DNA of 34,995 nt, from assembly GCA_964542435.1 (NCBI GenBank), contig CAZIVE010000016.1, positions 1 to 34,995 on the forward strand, in the 5' to 3' direction. Shown one piece after another: positions 17,413 through 24,979 of the stretch; the stretch's first letter is position 1, and every line of letters begins with the position of its first letter. Under the pieces are notes generated by a model that made no database searches, was not told the DNA's origin, and was given only the letters and a program-made list of their open reading frames with translations. Source of the stretch: CAZIVE01 sp964542435. Lineage in GTDB: Bacteria > Bacteroidota > Bacteroidia > Bacteroidales > Tannerellaceae. The position numbers were made by a program, and so were the translations under genes.

Positions 17413-18432
17413 ATGGCAAAAAAGGAAAACACTTACGAACAGATCTGTAGAGATATTGTAGCGCATCAGTTTTCGCCTATCTATGTTCTGATGGGCGAAG
17501 AGCCCTATTTTATCGATAAGATTTCGGATCTTCTCATTGCCAATGTGCTGAAAGAGGAAGAGCGCGATTTTAACCAGATCATTCTATACGGAGCCGATGT
17601 GACGGCTGTGACCGTACTCAATTCGGCTCGTCGTTTTCCTATGATGGCTGAACATCAGCTGGTCGTCGTTCGAGAGGCGCAACTGATCAAAGACATAGAG
17701 TTGTTGACAACCTACGTCCAAAAGCCGCTTCAATCGACCATCCTTGTCATCTGTTATAAATACAAGACGCTCGACAGACGCAAGACATTGGCGCTAGCGG
17801 CTGAAAAGAACGGCGTCGTTTTTGATTCCAAAAAGATTCCCGATTATAAATTGGTCCGATTCATCGTCGACTTTATACATCAACGTTCCTATACGATTGA
17901 CATGAAAGCGGCCCAAATGCTCTCAGATTATTTAGGAAATGACTTGTCGCGTTTGAGTAAGGAATTGGACAAGTTGTCGGTAATCATGTCTGAGAAGTCT
18001 TTAAAAAGCGTCACACCGGACTTGATTGAGAAAAACATCGGGATCAGTAAAGAGTACAACAACTTTGAATTGTTGAAAGCGATTTCAGTCAAAGACGTTC
18101 TGAAGTCCAACCGCATCATCCAGTACTTCGCCAGAGATCCCAAAGACAACCCCATTCAGCTTACGCTGAGCGTCCTTTTCAACTACTTTGCCAATCTCAT
18201 GATCTGTTTCTATGCAAAAGATAGGACAGAAGCAGGCATCATGTATTTGCTCGGATTCCATAGCTCTTTCCAAACTGAAAATTACATGTCCGGTATGCGT
18301 TCATTCAAACCCATGAAGGTTTATTATCTGATTGACGAGATCAGAAGAACCGATGCAAAGTCGAAAGGCGTGAATAGTGCTGCCGATTCTGATGAACTTT
18401 TGAAAGAACTTGTATACAAAATACTCCATTAA
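17413..18432 (+). CDS. holA: DNA polymerase III subunit delta (HolA)
   Basis: The delta subunit opens the beta sliding clamp within the clamp-loader complex. The 339-residue length is normal. The N-terminal segment PIYVLMGEEPYFIDKISDLL and later RRFPMMAEHQLVVVREAQ are family signatures. LSDYLGNDLSRLSKELDKL marks the middle domain, and the C-terminal helical collar part follows. It lacks a Walker A motif, as expected for delta. It is 7 bp downstream of amn. A long non-coding stretch follows its stop. Confidence 0.93.
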   Translation: MAKKENTYEQICRDIVAHQFSPIYVLMGEEPYFIDKISDLLIANVLKEEERDFNQIILYGADVTAVTVLNSARRFPMMAEHQLVVVREAQLIKDIELLTTYVQKPLQSTILVICYKYKTLDRRKTLALAAEKNGVVFDSKKIPDYKLVRFIVDFIHQRSYTIDMKAAQMLSDYLGNDLSRLSKELDKLSVIMSEKSLKSVTPDLIEKNIGISKEYNNFELLKAISVKDVLKSNRIIQYFARDPKDNPIQLTLSVLFNYFANLMICFYAKDRTEAGIMYLLGFHSSFQTENYMSGMRSFKPMKVYYLIDEIRRTDAKSKGVNSAADSDELLKELVYKILH

Positions 18433-18505
18433 TCTTTTGGATCCTTTTTGCCAACAGTAAATTTGTCATTCATTCCTCAGTGTTACAACTATTTATCCAG
18501 ATTTA

Positions 18506-18520
18506 AACTCTCCGAGAGTT
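18506..18520. promoter_or_regulatory. 15-bp perfect dyad downstream of holA
   Basis: AACTCT-CCG-AGAGTT, a 6-bp perfect inverted repeat with a 3-base centre, 74 bp after the holA stop. It could be a weak hairpin (no T-run follows) or a protein-binding site. Confidence 0.35.
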
Positions 18521-18525
18521 GCTTA

Positions 18526-19066
18526 TTTGTAAACAATCGGCCATCAGGTCGTAAATTTTCCTTTTATATTCAAATTCATCAGATCGAGCCGCAGCAAGCC
18601 GCATTGAAATGATCATGTAGTTGCCAAAATGGCAACTCGATATCTTATGCCCTCGCAATCAATTTAAACTTGTAAACGATATCCAAATGTATCAATAATT
18701 ATATTTGTAACGAATGAACATCAATATAGAATGAATATTGTATATTTGTAAACATAAAATGAATGCTATGAATGTAAACTCATTTAACTGTTATAATATT
18801 ATTAATCATTTACATTTATTACATACCTTCTCTATATATAATGTAAATTACTAAAAGCCATGTGATTAATTCAATTTTTTTTATCTTAGGTTTAATTTAT
18901 GCACTATTTTGGATGGGATAATTGTATCACATTAATAAAATCGGCTGTTTTAAGATACATATTTGACTAAAACTTAGTTAATTGATCTGATTTTTTTGAA
19001 GTGAAATACGAAGCCGTTTTTGATGACGGAAATGAGTTTTCTTATGTAAATAAGACTTTTGTAAAC
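18526..19066 (+). repeat. Cluster of five TGTAAAC direct motifs
   Basis: TTTGTAAAC occurs at 18526-18534, 18745-18753 and 19058-19066, CTTGTAAAC at 18669-18677, and TGTAAAC at 18773-18779. All are in the same orientation. The copy at 18745 overlaps a TATATTTG -7-like box (18741-18748). I saw no reverse-complement copy in the region. They may be operator sites for the XRE-type regulator just downstream. Confidence 0.5.
18619..18637. promoter_or_regulatory. 19-bp perfect dyad (operator-like)
   Basis: AGTTGCCA-AAA-TGGCAACT: 8-bp perfect arms with a 3-base centre. It resembles a dimeric regulator site more than a terminator, since no T-run follows. It lies 187 bp after holA and 575 bp before the XRE gene. 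Confidence 0.5.
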
Positions 19067-19131
19067 TATGGTGCTAGAATCTTAAACTGATATTTTTATA
19101 TTATTAAACTATATCTTTGGAAATTTCTATT

Positions 19132-19139
19132 TATATTTG
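19132..19139 (+). promoter_or_regulatory. -7 box before the XRE regulator
   Basis: TATATTTG at 19132-19139 matches TAnnTTTG, 72 bp before the ATG at 19212. A TTTG at 19116-19119 is only 12 bases upstream, too close for a standard -33, so this promoter is tentative. Confidence 0.35.
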
Positions 19140-19211
19140 TTGCGTCATTTAAAGTTGGAAACGAATCGGTATTATTGACAAATTGGCAGATAAACAAAGA
19201 CATTGGTAAAC

Positions 19212-19661
19212 ATGAAAGATAGAATCCTATCATTAATGAGTCATGAAGGAATGACACCTTCAAAATTCGCCGAAGCGATCGGCATACAGCGTGCAGCTAT
19301 GTCACATATCATTGCGGGGCGCAACAATCCAAGTCTGGATGTTGCCACAAAGATCATGAAGCGGTTTAAGACTGTCAATCCGAACTGGCTTTTGCTTGGT
19401 CAAGGCGAAATGTATACCGATTCTGAGAGTTCGGAAGCACCTTTGTTGCAAAATGAGGCCGTTTTACCGACCGTGAATGCGGATGCAACAGAAAATCGCA
19501 AGGAAATTGGGGTTGAGACATCCATAAACAACCAGATTATTCCTGTAAACCAACAGATTGTATACAAAGAGAAACCTTTTAAAGAAGTGAGCAGGATAAT
19601 CATATACTATAGTGACAATTCTTTCGAAGAGTTTCTACCCGAGAAGATCAATAAAGGCTGA
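19212..19661 (+). CDS. XRE-family helix-turn-helix transcriptional regulator
   Basis: A 149-residue DNA-binding protein. The Cro/CI-type helix-turn-helix covers roughly residues 3-60, with the pattern TPSKFAEAIGIQRAAMSHIIAGRNNPS and then PNWLLLGQGEMY, typical of phage-repressor-like domains in Bacteroidales. A polar linker follows, and the C-terminus ends in a strand-rich IIIYYSDNSFEEFLPEK. No peptidase (LexA/CI) active-site residues are visible. I choose the ATG at 19212; the upstream in-frame TTG at 19203 adds three residues. It lies directly upstream of pyrKD, but pyrK has its own promoter. Its target is unknown; the TGTAAAC cluster upstream is a candidate. Confidence 0.88.
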   Translation: MKDRILSLMSHEGMTPSKFAEAIGIQRAAMSHIIAGRNNPSLDVATKIMKRFKTVNPNWLLLGQGEMYTDSESSEAPLLQNEAVLPTVNADATENRKEIGVETSINNQIIPVNQQIVYKEKPFKEVSRIIIYYSDNSFEEFLPEKINKG

Positions 19662-19666
19662 CAGTA

Positions 19667-19698
19667 TTTGTGTAGCTTTGGAATAAGATGTACTTTTG
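19667..19698 (+). promoter_or_regulatory. Promoter of pyrK-pyrD
   Basis: TTTG at 19667-19670, a 20-base spacer, then TACTTTTG at 19691-19698. This is a full match to the Bacteroidetes consensus. Transcription would start near 19705, about 16 nt before the pyrK ATG. Confidence 0.7.
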
Positions 19699-19720
19699 TC
19701 AGAAGATAAGATCATAGATA

Positions 19721-20506
19721 ATGAAAAAGTACGTGTCAGAAATGGAGGTTGTCGAGAATTCGATGCTTCATTCCCATTATTGTCTATTAAAATTGCGCTC
19801 CAGCAATCCACTTCCTGAAATGACGCCCGGTCAATTCGTGCAGGTTCTTGTGGATAAGTCTCCGAATACGTTTCTGAGACGACCTATCTCTATCAATTTT
19901 GTCGATTATCAGCACAACGAGTTATGGCTGCTCATTCAACTTGTTGGCGATGGAACGAAGCGTATGGCTGAATTCAAGGTTGGTGAATCGGTTAACATTG
20001 TCTATCCTTTAGGCAACGGCTTCTCGATTCCTGGTGAATCCGATTCAGATAAAAGATTCCTGCTTGTCGGCGGCGGCGTTGGAACGGCACCGTTGCTTTA
20101 TCTTGGAAAGAGATTGAAAGATTTAGGTTTTCAACCCTGTTTCTTATTGGGTGCACGATCAGCAGGAGATTTGTTGCAGCTTGAGCAGTTTCGGGCACAA
20201 GGAGAAGTGTTCGTTACAACTGAAGATGGTTCTGCCGGAGAAAAAGGATTCGTAACCAATCATTCGGTATTAAAAGAAAGGAATTTCGATCGTATCTATT
20301 CCTGCGGACCGAAGCCGATGATGATAGCTGTGGCTCGATTCGCGGCTTCGAAAGGGATTGATTGCGAAGTCTCATTGGAAAACAAGATGGCTTGCGGCGT
20401 CGGAGCTTGTCTTTGCTGTGTAGAAAAGAATAAAGAGGGACATAATGTTTGCGTTTGCACAGAAGGTCCGGTGTTTAATAGTAAGGAACTGACATGGCTG
20501 AATTAA
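19721..20506 (+). CDS. pyrK: Dihydroorotate dehydrogenase electron transfer subunit (PyrK)
   Basis: PyrK carries FAD and a [2Fe-2S] cluster and passes electrons from the PyrD subunit to NAD+ in class 1B dihydroorotate dehydrogenase. The 261-residue protein shows the FAD motif LRRPISIN, the nucleotide-binding LLVGGGVGTAPLLYLG and a C-terminal cysteine cluster CGVGACLCC...CVC that fits the CX4CX2CXnC ligand pattern. The stop overlaps the pyrD start by 13 nt, so translation is likely coupled. Confidence 0.95.
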   Translation: MKKYVSEMEVVENSMLHSHYCLLKLRSSNPLPEMTPGQFVQVLVDKSPNTFLRRPISINFVDYQHNELWLLIQLVGDGTKRMAEFKVGESVNIVYPLGNGFSIPGESDSDKRFLLVGGGVGTAPLLYLGKRLKDLGFQPCFLLGARSAGDLLQLEQFRAQGEVFVTTEDGSAGEKGFVTNHSVLKERNFDRIYSCGPKPMMIAVARFAASKGIDCEVSLENKMACGVGACLCCVEKNKEGHNVCVCTEGPVFNSKELTWLN

Positions 20507-21405
20507 GTGTAAACATAGGTGAGTTGCGATTGAAGAATCCGGTTACGACAGCTTCCGGAACGTTTGGATATGGCGTAGAGTTTGCGGATTTCTTCGATAT
20601 TTCCCGATTGGGAGGAATCTTTGTCAAAGGAACGACTTTGTTGCCACGAGAAGGAAATGATTATCCTCGAATGGCCGAAACTCCTTCAGGTATGCTCAAT
20701 GCTGTCGGACTTCAGAACAAGGGCGTGGATTATTTCATCGATCATATCTATCCCACAATCAAGGATATTGACACGCATTTCATGGTGAATGTTTCCGGAT
20801 CTTCGCCAGAGACGTATGCTGAATGTGCTGCAAAGTTGGATGCTCTCGACAAGATTCCGGCTATTGAAGTGAATATTTCCTGTCCGAACGTAAAACAAGG
20901 AGGAATGGCTTTTGGTGTGACTTGCTGCGGCGCTGCTTCTGTTGTGAAGGCCGTTCGCGAGGTTTATCACAAGACGATGATCGTCAAGCTTTCGCCAAAC
21001 GTTACCGATATTACGGAGATTGCACGAGCCGTTGAAGCCGAAGGAGCCGATGCTGTTTCGTTGATCAACACATTGTTGGGCATGGCCATTGACGCAGAAA
21101 AGAGAAAACCTTTGCTTTCTACGATTACCGGTGGACTTTCAGGACCTTGTGTGAAACCGATTGCTTTGAGGATGGTTTGGCAAACACATAGAGCAGTTCA
21201 GATTCCTATCGTTGGATTGGGCGGAATCGCTTCAGCTAAAGATGCCATTGAATTTATGCTGGCAGGAGCTTCTGCTGTAGAAATCGGAACATACAACTTT
21301 ATTGATCCTTGCATTGGATTGAAAGTGATTGACGGAATCGATGCGTATTGCGATCGTCATGGTTTCCATTCTGTGACTGAACTGATCGGCGCTTTGGAAA
21401 AATAA
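20494..21405 (+). CDS. pyrD: Dihydroorotate dehydrogenase, class 1B catalytic subunit
   Basis: PyrD oxidises dihydroorotate to orotate in de novo pyrimidine synthesis, using FMN. The 303-residue length fits class 1. The opening LRLKNPVTTASGTFGYG binds the flavin region, and NISCPNVKQGGMAFG contains the class 1B catalytic cysteine. IVKLSPNVTDI and VGLGGIASAKDAIEFMLAGASAVEIGT are family motifs for the barrel's phosphate site. Pairing with pyrK confirms class 1B. It ends 24 bp before a strong terminator. Confidence 0.96.
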   Translation: MAELSVNIGELRLKNPVTTASGTFGYGVEFADFFDISRLGGIFVKGTTLLPREGNDYPRMAETPSGMLNAVGLQNKGVDYFIDHIYPTIKDIDTHFMVNVSGSSPETYAECAAKLDALDKIPAIEVNISCPNVKQGGMAFGVTCCGAASVVKAVREVYHKTMIVKLSPNVTDITEIARAVEAEGADAVSLINTLLGMAIDAEKRKPLLSTITGGLSGPCVKPIALRMVWQTHRAVQIPIVGLGGIASAKDAIEFMLAGASAVEIGTYNFIDPCIGLKVIDGIDAYCDRHGFHSVTELIGALEK

Positions 21406-21429
21406 AGATTCATACATTTCTTATAAACG

Positions 21430-21460
21430 AAAAAGGCACGCCATGGAGACGTGCCTTTTT
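21430..21460. terminator. Bidirectional terminator between pyrD and phoH
   Basis: An 11-bp perfect stem, AAAAAGGCACG (21430-21440) with CGTGCCTTTTT (21450-21460), around a 9-base loop. The A-run and T-run let it work on both strands, as expected between two convergent genes. Confidence 0.92.
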
Positions 21461-21477
21461 ATGTTATTGATTGTCAA

Positions 21478-22797
21478 TCAGAGAAGATCTGAAGCCAATT
21501 CAGACAATTGACTACGTTCACCTTTAACAAGGTTTACGTGAGCAAAAATATCTTGACCTTTCATTTTATCAACCATGTAAGCAAGTCCGTTGCTCTGAGC
21601 ATCCAAATACGGCGAGTCGATCTGTTGAATATCGCCCGTGAAGACCATCTTTGTACCTTCGCCTGCTCGGGTGATGATGGTTTTGACTTCGTGAGGCGTC
21701 AAGTTCTGAGCCTCATCAATGATGCAGTATGTTTCAGAAAGGCTGCGGCCGCGAATGAATGCAAGTGCTTCGATCACCAGTTGATTGCTCTTCTGCATAT
21801 CGTCGATACGACGAATATCGGCACTTCCGGGAGCAAACTGATCTTTGATAACCGTCAGATTATCAAACAGAGGCTGCATGTAAGGAGCCACTTTCTGCTG
21901 TTCATCGCCAGGCAGGAAACCCAGATCCTTATTGGCAAGAGCCACGATAGGACGGGCGAGGAGAATCTGCTTGTAAACGTTGGCCTGTTTCAATGCCGAA
22001 GCCAATGCAAGCAACGTTTTACCTGTTCCGGCTTTTCCCGTCAAAGCAACCAGTTTGATGTCAGGATCGTTGAGCACTTCGAATGCGAAGCTCTGTTCGG
22101 AGTTCTTCGGCTGAATGCCATAGTTGCTTCCTTTGTCCACCTTTTTGATCTTGTTGGAGAAAGGATTGAAACGAACCATCGCTGTGCTGCGGTCGCTCTT
22201 CAGAATGAAACATTCATTCGCATCCAGTTTGGATTTGAAGTCGAGCGAGTCGGCATCAATGCCGCCCGGTGTGGAATAAATCTGATCAATCAAACCGGCG
22301 TCAATGCCTTCGTACGTTGTTTGCGCCCGTTCGAAAATATCCACATTGATCACCTTATCTGTGATGTAATCTTCGACAGGAATTCCCAAAGAGCGAGCTT
22401 TCATACGAAGATTGACATCTTTCGTGACCAAAAAAGTTTTCATCTTCGGATTTTTCTCAGCGACCCATAACGCACAGGAAAGGATTCTATGATCCGGAAT
22501 ACGTTCGGGAAAAGACTCAGCAATCTTTTGGTTATAAGGATCGCCGGTTACGATATGGAGCGTTCCTTTACCAACGCCCAGAGATGCGCCTTTCTTGAAA
22601 AGGTCATCGCCTGTGATTTCATCCAATCCTCTGACGAACTCTCGAGCATTGAAATTGATCTGTTCACTACCTTTCTTGAATTTATCAAGTTCTTCAAGAA
22701 CTACGATAGGAATATAAACATCATTTTCTTGAAAGTTCTCCAAGCATTTGTAATCGTGAAGTATCACGTTTGTGTCCAAAACAAAATTCTTTTTCAT
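21478..22797 (-). CDS. PhoH-like protein (PIN domain plus PhoH ATPase)
   Basis: A 439-residue two-domain protein. The N-terminal PIN nuclease-like domain (residues about 1-140) starts FVLDTNVILHDYK with the first acidic residue and has VVLEELDKFKKGS. The C-terminal PhoH-type P-loop ATPase has Walker A GKAGTGKTLLA near residue 253 and a Walker B-like CIIDEAQNLTPHEVKTIITRAGEGTK. The family (PhoH2/YlaK-like) is thought to act on RNA in some bacteria. I choose the ATG at 22797 (MKKNFVLDTN); an ATG at 22818 adds seven residues. It is alone on its strand and faces the pyrD terminator. Confidence 0.92.
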   Translation of the reverse strand: MKKNFVLDTNVILHDYKCLENFQENDVYIPIVVLEELDKFKKGSEQINFNAREFVRGLDEITGDDLFKKGASLGVGKGTLHIVTGDPYNQKIAESFPERIPDHRILSCALWVAEKNPKMKTFLVTKDVNLRMKARSLGIPVEDYITDKVINVDIFERAQTTYEGIDAGLIDQIYSTPGGIDADSLDFKSKLDANECFILKSDRSTAMVRFNPFSNKIKKVDKGSNYGIQPKNSEQSFAFEVLNDPDIKLVALTGKAGTGKTLLALASALKQANVYKQILLARPIVALANKDLGFLPGDEQQKVAPYMQPLFDNLTVIKDQFAPGSADIRRIDDMQKSNQLVIEALAFIRGRSLSETYCIIDEAQNLTPHEVKTIITRAGEGTKMVFTGDIQQIDSPYLDAQSNGLAYMVDKMKGQDIFAHVNLVKGERSQLSELASDLL

Positions 22798-22917
22798 GGT
22801 CTTTATAGATTTAATCATCTGTTAAACTTTTGATTTATAACAAACGAGTTCACCATTTCGTTCAATCGTTTCATCTGATCCTTTTTGATTTTGTCTATTA
22901 CAACGGATGTAAAAATA

Positions 22918-23001
22918 TTTTAACCATGGTTGAAAATTTCTGATACAATAGTGCCAGAATGTTTTGACCACGGTTAAAACAATTTTCAACCATGGTTAAA
23001 A
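22918..23001. promoter_or_regulatory. Three phased 18-bp palindromes (operator array)
   Basis: Palindromes centred on CCATGG or CCACGG lie at 22918-22935, 22962-22979 and 22984-23001. Copies one and three are exact reverse complements over 21 bp; copy two differs from copy three at three positions. Centres are 44 and 22 bp apart, close to four and two helical turns. They lie in the 408-bp gap between divergent phoH and the T9SS cargo gene, about 120-200 bp from either start. The pattern fits cooperative binding of a dimeric regulator. Confidence 0.7.
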
Positions 23002-23122
23002 CTTTTTCTTTCAGTGATTGGAGCTCAGTCATTCAAAGATCCTCTATGTTTTATCCACATAACGGGTGAATTGGTTTAAATACGGAAAGATTGAGTTGAA
23101 AAGAAGATTGTTAGAACAGAGA

Positions 23123-23154
23123 TTTGATATATTGGGGGTTTTTCTTTATTTTTG
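23123..23154 (+). promoter_or_regulatory. Promoter of the T9SS cargo gene
   Basis: TTTG at 23123-23126, a 20-base spacer, and TATTTTTG at 23147-23154: a full consensus match. The transcript would start near 23161, which excludes a coding start at 23152 and supports the ATG at 23206. Confidence 0.7.
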
Positions 23155-23205
23155 CGTTGGTTTCTATTAGAAAATGAATGTACAATTTTAATAATCAACT
23201 ATTGT

Positions 23206-24804
23206 ATGAATAAATTAATTACTTCTTTTGGTTTAGCAGTAGTGCTATTAGCCTCATCAACGACAGGTTTCGCACAAAAGACAGTACTGAGTGAAGCACA
23301 GAAAGCTTCCATTCAGTCAGAACTGTTCCCGGCTGTTTTCGAACAGGTAAAGGAACAGACCGGTTTGGATATTTTAGGTTTGGCCGATCCTCAGTCAATG
23401 GCTGAGAGTTTTGCCACATCTCCCTATTTTAAGATGGCTACCTCTTTGAGAGCTAGCAAGACACCAGTGGATGTTCTTCCAGACAGTGTCATCCTGAATA
23501 CATCTGCTCTTTCAAGCAATGCCATTATGTCATCGATGTTGGGATCGTTCATCAAGATTACATTCAGCGGATTCGCTAAAGAGGCAACAACATTGCCCGT
23601 TGCCATTTCCGGTTATTCTTTGAATATGAATCTGCCCACAAAGATTCTCATCAGTTCTTCAAAACTGAGTGGCTTGGCGGAAATCGATATCAACAGTCAG
23701 ATGGACGGACTCATTGGAACGATTAGCATCACAGCAAGTTCTACACCGTTTAATTGGAGCAATCTTTCGATTATCACGATCAAGACATTGTACAATGAGA
23801 CCACCTCTACAACGGATGCTCAGCTCACGATCGGAGATGGTTTGAAGAGCATTCTTAAGACGCTTCCGGATTACAACTATCTGGCAAAAGTAAACTTGAT
23901 TTCCTTAATGACAACGGGTGCTATTGGCGTTAATGTATATGCTGTTGCATCTGCCGACACCAATTTTGCTCAGCCTGTTCCTATGTATGAAACGGCAATC
24001 GGAATGGATATGCAGACTTTGACTCCTAAATATCTGGATTTGACAGAATACACCAATGCCACAGCCAGCAAATTCCTCAAGATGTGGTTCAGCAAGACAC
24101 AGGCAACTCCTCAGGACTTGGTTCTCAAGGCTGATGTCTATGCATACAAATCTTCAGCCAAGACGGATTCCGTTTATACCGGTTCTGACATTGCAACCAT
24201 GACTGATTACACTGCCACTTCAACCACTAAGACGGCCGCTTTGAGATCCTTCATGGGACAGATTCTGGAAGATCTGGCTACAGGCACATCGATGGCTCCT
24301 TACAAGCTGACTATTCAGAAAGCTACAGCAGCTAAAGACACAGCAACCGTTTTGGTTGCAACTGCTACACCTTCCATGACTGCAACCGGAGCTTCTGCTT
24401 TGATTAACATCATCTCTTACGACTCAGCGAATGTAGTTAGCAAGAACTACGATGTATTGGCTGTTGCCGATACACTCGGATTGGTTAAGGTTACAGCTAC
24501 ACCGAACGGTGCAACGGATGCTTTGGTAACCGGTTATTTCCGTTCCAACGCTTTGTCTGTCATCACAGCCAACGAGACCATCGCTGCAGGCAATGTAAAG
24601 ATTGTCAACGGCGCTGACGGTTTCTATGTATCGAACGCTTCGAGAGGTTCTTATCAGATCGTGGACATGAAGGGCAGCATCGTTGCCAACGGCATGATCA
24701 CCAGTGATTATAAATACATTCCAACGTCAGCTTTCGTTCATGGAATTTATGTAATCGTCGTTCGTTCAGCCAGCGGAAATGCTACGCTGAAGTTTGCCAA
24801 GTAA
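23206..24804 (+). CDS. Secreted protein with type IX secretion sorting tail
   Basis: A 532-residue protein with a signal peptide (MNKLITSFGLAVVLLASS, cleavage likely after GFA before QKTV). The body is rich in Thr, Ser and Ala and matches no enzyme I know. The last 70 or so residues (GFYVSNASRGSYQIVDMKGSI to HGIYVIVVRSASGNATLKFAK) resemble the type A T9SS C-terminal domain: a strand pattern of IVDMKG, an ITSDYKYIPTS middle and a GIYVIVV end. It would therefore cross the outer membrane by T9SS, with the tail removed. It has its own promoter and a strong terminator, so it is a single-gene unit. Three palindromes upstream may control it. Confidence 0.8.
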   Translation: MNKLITSFGLAVVLLASSTTGFAQKTVLSEAQKASIQSELFPAVFEQVKEQTGLDILGLADPQSMAESFATSPYFKMATSLRASKTPVDVLPDSVILNTSALSSNAIMSSMLGSFIKITFSGFAKEATTLPVAISGYSLNMNLPTKILISSSKLSGLAEIDINSQMDGLIGTISITASSTPFNWSNLSIITIKTLYNETTSTTDAQLTIGDGLKSILKTLPDYNYLAKVNLISLMTTGAIGVNVYAVASADTNFAQPVPMYETAIGMDMQTLTPKYLDLTEYTNATASKFLKMWFSKTQATPQDLVLKADVYAYKSSAKTDSVYTGSDIATMTDYTATSTTKTAALRSFMGQILEDLATGTSMAPYKLTIQKATAAKDTATVLVATATPSMTATGASALINIISYDSANVVSKNYDVLAVADTLGLVKVTATPNGATDALVTGYFRSNALSVITANETIAAGNVKIVNGADGFYVSNASRGSYQIVDMKGSIVANGMITSDYKYIPTSAFVHGIYVIVVRSASGNATLKFAK

Positions 24805-24829
24805 GTAGCAATTTACATTTAAATATAAG

Positions 24830-24866
24830 AAGCGGTGCTTTGATTGATTCAGGGCACCGCTTTTCT
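24830..24866 (+). terminator. Terminator after the T9SS cargo gene
   Basis: AAGCGGTGC (24830-24838) pairs with GCACCGCTT (24854-24862), a 9-bp stem, followed by further Ts. It lies 25 bp after the stop. Confidence 0.88.
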
Positions 24867-24886
24867 TGTCTTGAAACGGAAAAACT

Positions 24887-24918
24887 GTTGCGGAAAGGAA
24901 TAATAAGTGTTACTTTTG
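24887..24918 (+). promoter_or_regulatory. Promoter of the beta-galactosidase operon
   Basis: GTTG at 24887-24890 (one mismatch to TTTG), a 20-base spacer and TACTTTTG at 24911-24918. Transcription would start near 24925, with a leader of about 55 nt. Confidence 0.6.
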
Positions 24919-24979
24919 TTGCTGAAGTAAGAATCAGGCTTGCTCAGCTTTGTATAACTAACATCAATCATATCTAAAC

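Larger units (their letters stand above)
18433..19211. other. AT-rich non-coding region with repeated motifs
   Basis: About 780 bp with no ORF of convincing length. It holds five same-strand TGTAAAC motifs, two perfect dyads (18506-18520 and 18619-18637) and three copies of TATATTTG (18700, 18741, 19132), each matching the -7 consensus. Two micro-ORFs were seen: 18759-18854 (31 codons) and 18986-19090 (34 codons). Neither is recognisable. I saw no tRNA fold. Its base composition is clearly poorer in G and C than the flanking genes, by eye. Confidence 0.6.

Noticed and set aside
18433..19211. tRNA, CRISPR array or phage attachment site in the long gap
   Set aside because: No cloverleaf, no regular repeat-spacer pattern and no integrase or tRNA end seen; the TGTAAAC motifs are too short and unevenly spaced for a CRISPR.
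21508..22470. 320-codon plus-strand ORF antisense to the PhoH-like gene
   Set aside because: Shadow of a well-supported PIN/PhoH gene; starts right after a terminator and has no promoter.
23152..23205. Upstream start for the T9SS cargo gene
   Set aside because: The predicted transcript starts near 23161, and the signal peptide begins cleanly at the ATG at 23206.
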